DNA from: Physcomitrium patens
Taxonomy: Eukaryota > Streptophyta > Bryopsida > Funariales > Funariaceae
Assembly (NCBI RefSeq): GCF_000002425.4
Contig: NC_037261.1
Span: 3,595,362-3,659,361, forward strand
Length of the DNA stretch: 64,000 nucleotides
Direction: 5' to 3'
Numbering within the stretch: the stretch's first letter is position 1; every line of letters starts with the position of its first letter. Shown here one piece after another: positions 1 through 9,882 of the stretch. The position numbers and the translations under genes were made by a program. The notes beneath the pieces are model-generated. The model was not told where the DNA came from, made no database searches, and saw only the letters and a program-made list of their open reading frames with translations.

Positions 1-896
1 GCTACATGGCGATGTTCTATAGGACCTCCAATAAGTGTTGACTTTGTAGGACACATGCCTTAACATACAAGGCAAGTTTTTCTATGTGTAGGCCACATTG
101 TTAGCTTGGTCTTCAAGCTAACAACATGTGTGGTATATGGCTAACTTGTTGACCACGTTTCTAATTGTCACGGCCATAATCATGTAAGCTAATAATTACA
201 TATAAAAATAGGTAGAAGTAAGTAAAAATAGATAAAAGTAAGTTAATTCTATAATATTTAATATGGAAGCTTTTTAGAAACTTCCTAGATGCTATTTTCA
301 CTTCATAGGTGTCTTTAATTGACTTTTTGGATTAAAAACGTGGTCAACAAGTTGGCCATGTGCCACACATGTTGTTAGCTTGAAGATCAAGCTAACTATG
401 TGGCCCACACGTAGAAAAACTTGCCTTGTAAGTCAAGGCATGTGCCCTACAAAGTCAACACATATTGGAGGTCCTATAGAACGTCGCCACGTAGCTCTTA
501 GTTAGATAGTATATATAGAGACAAGAGTGAAGGCTTCTTCACTCTTGTCAACTCCTTTCTTGCTTCTAGTCTAGTTTCAAGGGTCTCTAGTTTTCTTGTC
601 TTTTGGCAATAGCCATTCCAGTTTCTCTTTCGATATACATACTTGTTTATTTATATTTTGTTACCTTTCTTTGAGTGAAGGCTCACTTGTCTGAATTATT
701 TTTTCATCGAGTTCATGTCCTTGACACTAATCCATAAAGTCAATTAAAGACACCTATAAAGTCAAATCAATGTCTATGAAGCTTCTAGAAAGCTTCCATA
801 CCAAATACTCTAGAATTAACTTACTTTTATCTATTTTTACTTACTTCTACCTATTTATATATGTAATTATTGGCTTACATGAGTTTGTCCATGACA
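1..896 (-). repeat. 3' LTR of chromovirus copy 1, truncated and interrupted
   Basis: Positions 1-165 plus 732-896 match 6396-6725 in the same orientation. Read on the minus strand the LTR starts TGTCATGG at 896, directly after a polypurine tract. It is interrupted at 166-726 by a solo LTR in the opposite orientation and cut by the window start about 230 bp before its end. Confidence 0.92.
166..726 (+). mobile_element. Solo LTR of the same chromovirus, nested in inverted orientation
   Basis: A 561-bp LTR running from TGTCACGG to CCTTGACA. It is the reverse complement of the surrounding LTR and is bounded by a perfect 5-bp target duplication, CTAAT, at 161-165 and 727-731. No internal region remains, so this is the product of an insertion followed by LTR-LTR recombination. 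It retains a TATA box near 509-517. Confidence 0.95.
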
Positions 897-909
897 TAAC
901 CCCCCTTCT
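897..909 (-). other. Polypurine tract of copy 1
   Basis: On the minus strand a run reading AGAAGGGGGGTTA lies directly before the 3' LTR start at 896. It is the expected plus-strand DNA primer site. Degraded equivalents lie at 54249-54262 (copy 4) and just before 53158 (copy 3). Confidence 0.85.
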
Positions 910-1453
910 AGGGATGAATTCTACGAGAAGCGGTCATCATATGTTGAGGAAATCTATGATGCGACGAATTGTATTTGCCACATACTCTGATCTTTGTTCT
1001 CTTTGAAGATGATTGATAGGGCCTCTCAACCATCGGTAGTGTCCCATACCAAGGCAAGAAGACCACCCAGTTATTTGATCATTGTTGAGGCCTTCATAAC
1101 TTCCTTCGAATAGAACATTTGGAATACTATTAGGAGTTGTTCCTACCTCTAGTAAAATCACCAAACATCGAGAGTCGTTTCCTAAGTCGTGATACCAAAT
1201 ACGTTGTATCTCGCCATCTATTCGAGGAAGAACATGTCGTTCTTGAAGATCTTTATCTCGATTACATCATCTTGAAGGTTGTGACAATCGTAATATTTCG
1301 TCTGATAAGTTAGCAAATGAAGGCTCTTGAATCGAATCTGCTGGTTGTTGGTTCTCCATCTCCCGAGCGTCACAACTACAAATAAGCTATAAACAAAGAT
1401 TGAAAGTAGAATGTTATCTTGCCTAGATGTTGTTTTTTTTATAAAGGAGGTTT
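910..1453 (-). other. Conserved spacer between chromodomain and polypurine tract
   Basis: About 540 bp with no convincing protein. The same stretch follows the chromodomain in copy 4 (about 54.26-54.9 kb), so it belongs to the element and is not later sequence. Short minus-strand open stretches exist here, but I recognise no domain. It is probably 3' untranslated sequence or a decayed accessory frame. Confidence 0.6.
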
Positions 1454-1645
1454 TTATCTTGATTTTGATAGATGTCGTCGATGAAAAGCCTCCATCACCT
1501 TTGCTGCGTTTGTAAGATTCTTTACTGGCTCCCATGTGCATTGACTAATATTATATCTGTGCCAATGGATAAGATATTCTAATTTATTTTGGCACCGCCT
1601 TGAATCTAAGACTTCTTCTACTTTAAACTCTTCATTATTGTCCAC
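1454..1645 (-). pseudogene. Chromodomain of copy 1 polyprotein
   Basis: A chromodomain that would direct integration to marked chromatin. Visible signatures are the VEEVLDSR entry strand, the EYLIHWHRY core and the CTWEP motif, with aromatic residues placed as in methyl-lysine binding chromodomains. It is in frame with the integrase but separated from it by a TGA near 1667-1669. That TGA reads as CGA with one C-to-T change, so the domain was probably once continuous with the polyprotein. Confidence 0.9.
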
Positions 1646-1669
1646 TTCTATAGGAGGAGGTGGAGCTTG

Positions 1670-3025
1670 TCATCTTCTTGATATATCCATTGTCTTGTAT
1701 GGTTCAAGAAGAGACACGTAGAATACTGGATGGATTTTCATTGACTCCAGTAGATGTAAACGATATGCGACTGGATTGATTTGTATAGAAATAGAAAATG
1801 GTCCTAGCCTTTGATAGTCCAACTTGTCACAAGGACGAGTGGTCTTGATATTACGATGAAGTAGCCATACCTTATCACCCAAGTGGAATGGTGGTTGTTC
1901 CTTTCGATAGACATCTGCATTGACCTTTTGTTGTTCTTGAGCCTCTTTTAACTGCGTCTTCATCGTTGCATGTAGCTCTGACAAATGAATCACGTAATCT
2001 TTCATAACAGGATTATCAACTTTTGAAAAGTCAAAAGTATCAAGTCGTGGATGATAACCATAATTAGCAAAAAAAGGTGTTTGTTTTATAGAAGAATGTA
2101 CCATGTTATAGTAAGCAAACTCTGCCAATGGCAAAAGAGTTGTCCAATCATCTTCTTGGTAGTTAATGGTACATCTTAAATATTGCTCCAAAACTTGATT
2201 AACACGCTCTGTTTGTCCATCAGTTTGAAGATGGAATGCCAAAGATAGTTTTATATCCACTTTTAGAATCTTGAAAAGAGTCCGCCAAAATCTTGATACA
2301 AATTGAATTCCCATATCTGATATAATATCCTTGGATAATCTATGATAGCGATAGATATTGTCAAGAAAGAGCTTAGCTATTTCTTTACTTGTGATAGATT
2401 TTGTACATGGTACAAAATGTGCCATCTTGGTAAAACGATCTACCATCATGAAAATAGAGTCATAATAAGCTAAGATTGGAAGATCCATGATGAAGTCCAT
2501 AGAAACAAAAGACTATGGTTGTTTTGGAATGGGTAATGGCTGAAGAAGTCCAAAAAGTCGATGACGAGGAGTTTTTGATCTTGAGCAAACATCACATGAT
2601 TATACAAAATCTTTAACTGCCTTCCACATTTGAGGCCACCAAAAATCCCTAGATATCAGCTCTAAAGTCTTATTGTATCCAAAATGTCCTGCTATTGGGA
2701 AGTCGTGACGAGCTTCAAGAATACACAAACGTGCTTCTCCTTTTGGAACATATAGGCATCCTTTGAAATAGAGTAGGTTGTTCTTGAATTCGAATTTAGA
2801 AGGATCATGAGATTTAGAAGAATTATTTTTGATATCATGAACAAGAGGATCTGAAGACATACTTAACTGGACTTGCTTGAGAAAAGTTAAATCAACAATC
2901 AATGTTGATTTTATTGCTCGAAGATGAAATTGCTCTAGCTTTAAGAGAACCGTTCTTTGTTGCTCAAAAGTTGCATCTCCTTCTTTTGGTGCAAGATAAG
3001 AATGTCTAGATAAGGCATTAGACAA
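1670..3025 (-). pseudogene. Integrase of copy 1
   Basis: Integrase of the Ty3/gypsy type, in two open pieces (3025-2600 and 2500-1670) in one frame. The first holds the N-terminal zinc-binding histidines (ARHDFPIAGHFG) and the DFWWPQM helix. The second holds the catalytic core, with aspartates in MDFIMDLP and SDMGIQF and the glutamate in the QTDGQTERVNQ region, followed by a GPY/F-type module (QRLGPFSI) and SLLEPY. A stop interrupts the stretch between the pieces. Confidence 0.92.
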
Positions 3026-3193
3026 ACCTTATTATTTTCTTAGTGGATAAGTGATGATGAACTCGAATCTCGATAAAGATATACTCCAATGAGCTTGACA
3101 ATGATTTAATATATGTGCTGATATGAAATACTCGAGGTTCTTGTGATCCATATACATGGTGACTAGACTGGAAGCACCTTCTAGATAATGATG

Positions 3194-4215
3194 CTATTCT
3201 TGAATAGAATCTACAATTGCAAGAAGTTCTTTGTCATGGATCTCATAATTGATTTCTACTGTTGAGAATTTTCTTGAATGAAAGGCTACTGGATGAAGTT
3301 TGTCATCTGTTCCCATTCGTGATAAAACCGCACCCAAAGCAAAGTCCGATGCATCTGTTTCCATAAAGAATGCTTTGAAAAAATCAACACGATACAAGAT
3401 TGGTGCAGAAACAAACACTGTCTTCAAAGATTCAAAAGCAACTTCCGCTTCTTGATTCCATTGGAGTTTGTCTTTACAAGTCAAACGTGTAAGTGGAGCT
3501 GCAACTCCAGAGAAGTCTTTGATGAAGATCTGATAGTAGTTGCCAAATCTCAAAAAGCATTGGACATCTCTTATCGTTTTTGAGATCTTCCAATCTATAA
3601 TAGTTTGAACTTTCTTAGGATCCATCATAAGTGCATTATTTGAAATGATGTAACCTAAGAAATCGACTTGAATAGTGTAGAATACACACTTTTCTGTCTT
3701 GGCATAGAGTCTTGTATCTCTTAATTTTGTAACACATGACGAACATGAAGTTGATGTTCTTTTGGATTCTTAGAATAGATCAAGATGTCGTCTAGATAAC
3801 ATACCACAAAATCGTCCAAAAACTCTCGAAAAACATCATTCATTAGATGTTGAAAAGCTGCTGGTGTATTTGTAAGTCCAAAAGGGATGACATTGTATTC
3901 AAAATGTCCATACCTAGTTCAAAACGCAGTCTTCTATTCATCTCTTTCTTTGATGTGTACTAGATTGTATGCTCCATGGAGATCTATTTTTATATAGATC
4001 TTAGTTTGATTGAGCTGATCAAGAAGTCTAGATATTAAAGGTAGTGGATATCTGTTCTTGATGGTAATCTTGTTGAGTCCTCGATAATCAACATACATCC
4101 GCAATGATCCATCTTTTTTCTTCACAAATAAGATTGGAGCTCCTGCTCGGAATTTAGAATGGCGTATGAAATTATTGGCTAGATTTTCTTCAATATACTC
4201 CTTGAATTCAGTCAA
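3194..4215 (-). pseudogene. Reverse transcriptase and RNase H of copy 1
   Basis: The RT N-terminal half (4215-3934) shows the [16 protein letters not shown] and NRYPLP motifs. The YLDD active-site motif can be read on the minus strand near 3795-3810. The connection and RNase H part (3628-3194) shows METDASDFALGAVLS and HDKELLAIV. RT and RNase H are in different frames, so at least one indel lies between 3934 and 3628. Confidence 0.92.
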
Positions 4216-4338
4216 CTCATTTTGTGATAAACTATAGATTGGTTCGAATGGCGATTGTGCTCCTTCTTGAAGGTCAATTGAGCAATCATAGGGACGATGT
4301 TCTGGGAGTGTATCCGCATTCTTTTTTTCAAATACATC

Positions 4339-4977
4339 TTAAAATTCTTGATATTGGCTTGGAATGCCACTTGAAGTCTTTTCACCAGTAGAAACAGGTG
4401 TTGCATAAATAATATATGGTGATTCTTTCATAGCAGCATGCAAGAAAGCTTTTGCACCTATAAATACAGGTTTAATTGAACTGAACTTATGACTCTCTAC
4501 TTGATTAACTACACTGTTAGTTATACTTTTAGAGAAAGTAAGAGTTCGAGAAATCCAATCTATTTGAGGGTTGTATTTTTCTAACCACGATAAACCTAAA
4601 ATGACTAGATTAGAGGGAGATTTAATGATATTAAATACTACAAAACTATTATGACCATTGATTATTACTTCTATAGGAAGGATTTCATAAGTAATATCTC
4701 CAGAAGACAATGGACGACCATCTATGACTTCTACATGAACAAGTTTAGTTTTCTTTAGTAAAGATATGCTATGTCTTTTAGTAAATTCTTCATCTAAAAA
4801 ACACGTTGAGGCTCCTGAATCTAACAAGGCAGAGACTTTGTAATGTTTAGGTCCTAAAATAACATTTAATGTAAAACAAGGAGAGGGCTCTGAGGAGAGA
4901 ATAGGACCTTTATTAGAAGTTGTGCAAGGTTCCAGCCGCACGGTCCCTATTATAGCTGGACAAACTCGTTTTGACAA
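4339..4977 (-). pseudogene. Retropepsin-type protease region of copy 1
   Basis: An aspartic protease with the active-site motif LLDSGAST and the downstream ILGLSWLEKYNPQIDW segment typical of Ty3/gypsy proteases. It is in a different frame from gag. An in-frame TGA lies just upstream, so the present sequence cannot be read through from gag. The shift could be ancestral or a later indel. Confidence 0.88.
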
Positions 4978-5023
4978 ACATATTATCTTCTTTCAAAGCC
5001 ATACTCCTCATTTTGTGATTGCG

Positions 5024-5956
5024 TCATTTCTTTGGACAATGTTGAACAGTGTGCTTTGGTTCTCTACAATATAAACATAATCCTTCTTGACGACGACGAG
5101 TCTTTTCTTGCTCAGTAAGAGGTTTGAAACGTATTGCATCAATTTGCATATCCTCTACTTCCGAATGTATGTGTTGAAGAGGTGTTGGTGTTGCCATTGA
5201 ATTATAGTAACGTTGAGGTCCACTTATACGGTTCTCAGATCGGAATTCAAAAAAGCGATTGTCACACTTCACAGCAAAGTCAATTGCTTGACTCAATGTT
5301 TGAGGATCAGGTAAGTTGAGCATTAATTTTTTTACCTCATATTGTAATCCGTAGAAAAATTGGCTAATAAGTGCAGCATCATTCCACTTGATATCAATTG
5401 TAAGTTGTCAAAATTGTGAAGCATATAACGTTACTGATCAATTGCTTTATCGTAAAATATGGAACTTATTGGTTGCAACACAAATTGCATCATGTTCTCC
5501 ATACATGGATCAAAACTCTGCCAAAAAAGCCTCTAAATTATCTAATATTGGATCTCGTCGTTCAAAAAAAGATAAAAATCATGATAGTGCTAAACCTGAA
5601 AGAAGCGTACCAATGAATCTTACTTGCGATCCTAGAGTTGGATAGCTTTGGGATTGAAGTTCAATCACAAGTTGCACTTGATTGATAAATCCTCGAAACT
5701 TGGATCTGCTGCCATCAAACTTCTCGGGTAGGGCAATTCTTGGTTCTCTAACATTTGAAGGGCGTTCCACCATAGGAAAAGGGATATGATTTGGTACAGA
5801 TGTTGAAGCAGCTCCAATCATTTCTATATCTTCACTTCCTGCCAATCTTGTTGCTCCTTGTGGTGGTAAATTGAGTTGATGCATTGCAAGCATTAACTCC
5901 CTCAATCGCTCTTGCATTTGTGCCATTGCACTCTTCATTTCAGCAAGTTCTGCCAT
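5024..5956 (-). pseudogene. Gag of copy 1
   Basis: The start is an ATG at 5956, 212 nt after the LTR. The N-terminal part (5956-5579) begins MAELAEMKSAMAQMQERL, a short amphipathic stretch, then LPEKFDGSRSKFRGFINQV of the capsid type. The C-terminal part (5323-5024) carries a single CCHC zinc knuckle, CLYCREPKHTVQHC. The middle (5579-5323) is broken by stops and frame changes. Gag would package the element RNA. Confidence 0.88.
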
Positions 5957-6155
5957 GATAGTACTTATAAAAGAGAAGATGTCTAATATAACTCAAGACA
6001 AATAGAAGAGAGGACTTGAGAACAAAGAAAATACTAAGGAAAATATCAGTTTAGAAGAGGGTAATCCGCAACTTCTAATATGCTTGTATCTTATCAAGAA
6101 AAATGGGTAATCCACTCTTAATCAAGATTAGACAAAGCTTTGATATTGTACGTGT

Positions 6156-6166
6156 ACTCTTATCAA
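6156..6166 (-). other. Self-complementary primer-binding site (Tf1-type)
   Basis: Two nucleotides after the 5' LTR, the minus strand reads TTGATAAGAGT. It pairs over 11 nt, with one G-U, to ACTCTTGTCAA, which lies about 30 nt downstream of the LTR TATA box (minus strand, from 6350), where the RNA 5' end is expected. No tRNA 3'-end complement such as TGGTATCAGAG is present. This is the arrangement known for Tf1, whose first 11 nt prime reverse transcription. Confidence 0.72.
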
Positions 6167-6168
6167 TC

Positions 6169-6725
6169 TGTCAAGGACATGAACTAAAAGATGATGCATA
6201 AACCAATGAAATCTGTATTAAGAAAGAGTGACAAAATAGAAATAAGGAAGTACATATATTAAAAGAAATTGGAAAGGCTTAATTGCAAAAGACAAGAAAA
6301 CTTGAGACTCTTGAAACTAGACTAGAAGCAAGAAAGGAGTTGACAAGAGTGAAGAAGGCTTCACTCTTGTCTCTATATATACTATTTAACTAGGGGCTAC
6401 GTGGCGACATTCTATAGGACCTTCAATAAGTGTTGACTTTGTAGGACACATGCCTTGACTTATAAGGCAAGTTTTTCTATGTGTGGGCCACATTGTTAGC
6501 TTGGTCTTCAAGCTAACAACATGTGTGGCACATGGCTAACTTGTTGATCACGTTTCTAATCCATAAAGTCAATTAAAGACACCTATAAAGTCAAATCAAT
6601 ATCTATGAAGCTTCTAAAAAGCTTCCATACCAAATACTATAGAATTAACTTACTTTTATCTACTTTTACTTATTTCTACCTATTTATATATGTAATTATT
6701 GGCTTACATGAGCATGTCCATAACA
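6169..6725 (-). repeat. 5' LTR of chromovirus copy 1
   Basis: 557 bp. On the plus strand it begins TGTCAAGGACATG and ends CCATAACA. The matching LTR lies at 1-896. The minus-strand TATA box is at 6373-6384. The target duplication cannot be tested because the other end lies outside the window. Confidence 0.93.
6342..6384 (-). promoter_or_regulatory. LTR core promoter: TATA box and perfect inverted repeat
   Basis: A TATATATAG box on the minus strand (6373-6384) is followed at once by a perfect 13-bp inverted repeat (6371-6359 and 6354-6342) with a 4-nt loop. The predicted RNA start falls at the second arm. The same structure is intact in the solo LTR (TATA about 509-517, arms 520-532 and 537-549). 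Confidence 0.7.
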
Positions 6726-7693
6726 ATAAGATATCAAAAACATAAAAATTTTACTATATAAAAGTGAAATGTGTATTCATAATTTATTTTAATTGTAGCC
6801 AAAGACCAAAATGATTTTCGTTTTTTTAAATCTATTTTATTGTTATGTAAAAATATCAAAATTGTGCCAAGTTGTTTGAGCAAAGATTTTTGAATATTTG
6901 ATTTTATGAAATATTTCGATTGTACGTTTATTTATTTGTATAATGAATGATCAACTTTTGTAAAACTAATGTGATTTTTTAAATTAAGATCTATTACATC
7001 ATTAAGAAATTGTAGCCATTTGCAAATGGACAATTGAAAAGGATTAAATAATTTTTCATAATATAATTTGGCTTATCATTCTATCTATAATTATTTTATA
7101 TTTATATTTTAATTAAATTTTGACTTTTTAAACGAATCATTGAAAATATTAGTAATCTAAAACAACTAAATAACTAATAGAAAAATTCTAGTTCAATATA
7201 ATATTTTAAAAAAATTCATTTAGTATATATTTTATTCAATTTTTTTCATGATTTTTATTGTATTTTAAAAGTACAAGTGATGTGTGGTATATGTTAACAT
7301 ACATGCTTATGAGTGTGGGTACATATAAACTTACATATAATCATTTATAGCTTTAATGACCAAAAGTTAATACATAGAGATAGATTTTTTTTGAAAAAGA
7401 CATATGGGGCCACTTGAATAAATCCATAACTCAAAAATATATGGATGACATTTGAAGGAAAAGTATAGAGTTTTTGAGAAGGTCCAAAAATTCATGACAA
7501 TATCCAAACACACTAAGTGATGGTTTGTTTAATTTCTTCAGCAATTTATATTTCTTATATTTTTTAACCTACTGTTAAATGTGTTTCTAACCTAATATTA
7601 TTATTTTTTTATTTCTTACATAATTTTTTCATATCCATAAGAAATGCTCGTCTATCCAGTGAATCTACATAAATAAAGAAACAGTCCACAATG

Positions 7694-7725
<32 letters not shown>

Positions 7726-7778
7726 TTTCAATTTTTAAATGCCAAAATTTTCAATTTTCAAATCAAACAATGAATGCC
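6726..7778. other. AT-rich sequence, nothing recognised
   Basis: About 1 kb of AT-rich sequence with short homopolymer runs and no coding stretch or repeat match that I can see in the window. A (TA)n microsatellite lies at its right side. Confidence 0.6.
7693..7720. repeat. (TA)n microsatellite
   Basis: An uninterrupted TA run. Similar (AT)n runs lie near 18789-18825, 19032-19061, 26898-26924 and 27029-27050, all in AT-rich intergenic DNA. Confidence 0.95.
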
Positions 7779-7780
7779 TA

Positions 7781-8131
7781 CACCAATATCCGTAATTAGT
7801 ATGTAAATCTGAATAGTGTATATTTTAATTAGTGTGATACACACTATTTATAGGATAGGGTTTGCTGGTTGCTTCGTTGGCTGTAGAATAGGTGGAGAAC
7901 TGTAAAAGTCAAATTGCTTATGTAGAAATTATTATACTTACATGTGGTACTCTAGACAAGCAATTAGTTCACTTCAATACCATGCACTTGTTTATAATAT
8001 TTTTTCGTCTACATTCTTATTTCTAATTAGTGTGTATTCCCAATTAGTGTAATATACACTATAAACCGGGCACTCATGTGCTAGAGGCACTTTGCAAATA
8101 GTATGATCCACACTAATTATGGATATTGGTG
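7781..8131. mobile_element. MITE-like element with terminal inverted repeats
   Basis: The 20-bp ends CACCAATATCCRTAATTAGT are inverted at 7781-7800 and 8112-8131 with one mismatch. Both sides are bordered by TA (7779-7780, 8132-8133), as in Tc1/mariner-type insertions. The interior (about 310 bp) is non-coding and holds further short palindromic pieces built on ATTAGTGTG. It lies about 0.5 kb from the GC rise of the gene island. Confidence 0.6.
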
Positions 8132-8135
8132 TAGT

Positions 8136-8798
8136 TAGGAGATGTTGCATGGACTTTGTGTGATATACATCCAAAGCAACAAACACTCTGATTACATGAA
8201 ATGCAGATGAGATGTTTGCAAAGTAGGAGAACAATTAAAGTACAGAGTTACTATATTTCTGCATCCAAGAGCAGAAGTTTTCACCCGTCCATGAATGACT
8301 AAGAATAGCGGCCAATGCCACGTTCCATGCTCTGACAGATAACGCTTCCTGAGCAAAAAAACAAAATAAAAACGATATAATAAAGGAAGAACAACAAGAG
8401 TCCATGAGCACCAATCCAACCTCGCCGCATCAAATTAGATAAAGACCATATGCTGCTCCATTTCACCAGCGTGGAGGCTGAGGGTCATTCTGATCCTTTG
8501 GATTAGAGATCCAACCGTCAGATGAGTGCCTTGTGCTAAGAAACGGTTGGGTACTGGGAAATCAGAGTAGTCCTCAGTTGGGGCTCCTCCGCTGGGCATG
8601 GGATGTGCCTCAAAATAATAAAAATCACGTTGCGGCATGATTTTCCCGACGATCACAATTCGAATGGCCTGATCGGTCGCCACGCGCGCCTCTAGATTGA
8701 GCTGACACGAGCGTGGGTTTAAAGAAGATCGGATTTGGTGGAGCGTGCAGTGAGGTTCAGTATTGCGGTCGAAAGTCGGCGCTGTTCTGGGTGCACGC

Positions 8799-8845
<47 letters not shown>

Positions 8846-9882
8846 TGATTAGAATCGTATTGTTGCAGATTTTTTCGTCACAAGGGTGATCCATGCGATT
8901 TCCGACCTAGTGACGCCTTTAGTTGGAACTGTGCTGACGAGAGTACCCAAATAACTGTATTAAGAGTTCTAGACATCTCTCTGGGCGCTGGTCGCGAATG
9001 ATGGTATTGAAACCCAGTGCCTCTACTGGAGAATCTGCCTGGCTGTGGATCTTTCGACAGTTAGAGCTCTTCTTGATCGATTCAGTGTGGTTGGATGATG
9101 GAGAGGCAGTCTACTGCTGAGTGACTCAAAGTAACACTGGTAGAGTACATGTAAACCCAGTTTCGTGTTCATTAAAAGAACCCGATGTCTAGATTTCAAC
9201 TCGGTGATGCGTACCTTAACTCTATCCTCAGGACATCTGAGTCGTCTTTCAGTTCCAGATTGGCATTTTAGTAAGAAGCTGAGTACCAGCAGCTTGAGCT
9301 TACGGCCTTGGAGATGACTTCTGTAATGTCCTCATAGCTCGATTATCCATTTCCGTATCCATGAAGGATCTGTTGTCACTATATAAATCGATCACACTTC
9401 ATGCATACTGTCTAAATTGTCTCATTAGATCTTTTTAGTAAGGCTTCATGTTTTTCAAGCTTAGTTGAATTCTACGTAACCTCTCCATCGATCACACTGA
9501 GTTTGCGCTTGAATGAGAGTTCGCAAAATTAAACAAGCTTGTCCTTTCTTGTTATGCAAGGAAACTGGTTATCATCGATGATGGAGTCGGGAAGCATTGC
9601 TAAAGTATTATCTCAGGTGATCGCTGTAGCTTGTAATTATGATCAAGGTCTAGTGACCACACTAGATTGATTGAGGCAGCCCCGCTCAGCAATCCTCATC
9701 AGAGTATTCATTCTGCTGCATATGCGTTCGTCAATCGGGAGTATGCATGCAAGTGGACAGGGTACAAACTGGGATTGGTCTTCCATACTGTATCAATTAA
9801 GAGAGAAAATTCCAGGGAAAAATTAGAGGAGCAAGGCCGCTCAGAGGTTAAGTCACGACCCCTCAATATTCACCCTCCAAAA
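8136..9882 (+). promoter_or_regulatory. Promoter and 5' leader region of bZIP gene A
   Basis: GC content rises at about 8.2 kb and stays raised into the gene. The region contains a TG/GA microsatellite at 8799-8843, common in plant 5' leaders. An open frame in phase with the start codon extends back to 9667 but has no ATG before 9883. I cannot place the transcription start or any leader introns from sequence alone. Confidence 0.5.
8799..8843. repeat. (TG)n-(GA)n microsatellite in the gene A leader
   Basis: A TG run passes directly into a GA run of about 14 units. GA tracts of this kind are frequent near plant transcription starts and are bound by GAGA-type factors; that role here is not shown. 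Confidence 0.9.

Larger units (their letters stand above)
1..6725 (-). mobile_element. Ty3/gypsy chromovirus, copy 1 (Tf1/Tcn1-like)
   Basis: On the minus strand the order is 5' LTR (right), self-complementary primer site, gag, protease, reverse transcriptase, RNase H, integrase, chromodomain, polypurine tract, 3' LTR (left, cut by the window edge). This is the Ty3/gypsy order, with a chromodomain after integrase as in chromoviruses. The coding region is split over two reading frames (gag, RNase H, integrase and chromodomain share one; protease and RT share another) and has stops, so the copy is dead. Its two LTRs differ at only about eight positions over the 165 bp compared by eye, so it is much younger than the three other copies here (29.3-40.9, 40.9-64 and 53.7-61.3 kb). 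Confidence 0.93.

Noticed and set aside
770-1006. Open frame across LTR and spacer
   Set aside because: It lies antisense to the chromovirus and starts inside its LTR; no domain and no reason to be translated.
7850-8100. Possible structured RNA gene from repeated ATTAGTGTG and TACACACTA palindromes
   Set aside because: Explained more simply as the interior of a TIR element; no tRNA, snRNA or riboswitch features could be made out.
9667-9882. N-terminal extension of bZIP gene A upstream of 9883
   Set aside because: The frame is open but has no ATG before 9883, and the extension is not alike in gene B; the conserved N-terminus begins at the chosen ATG.
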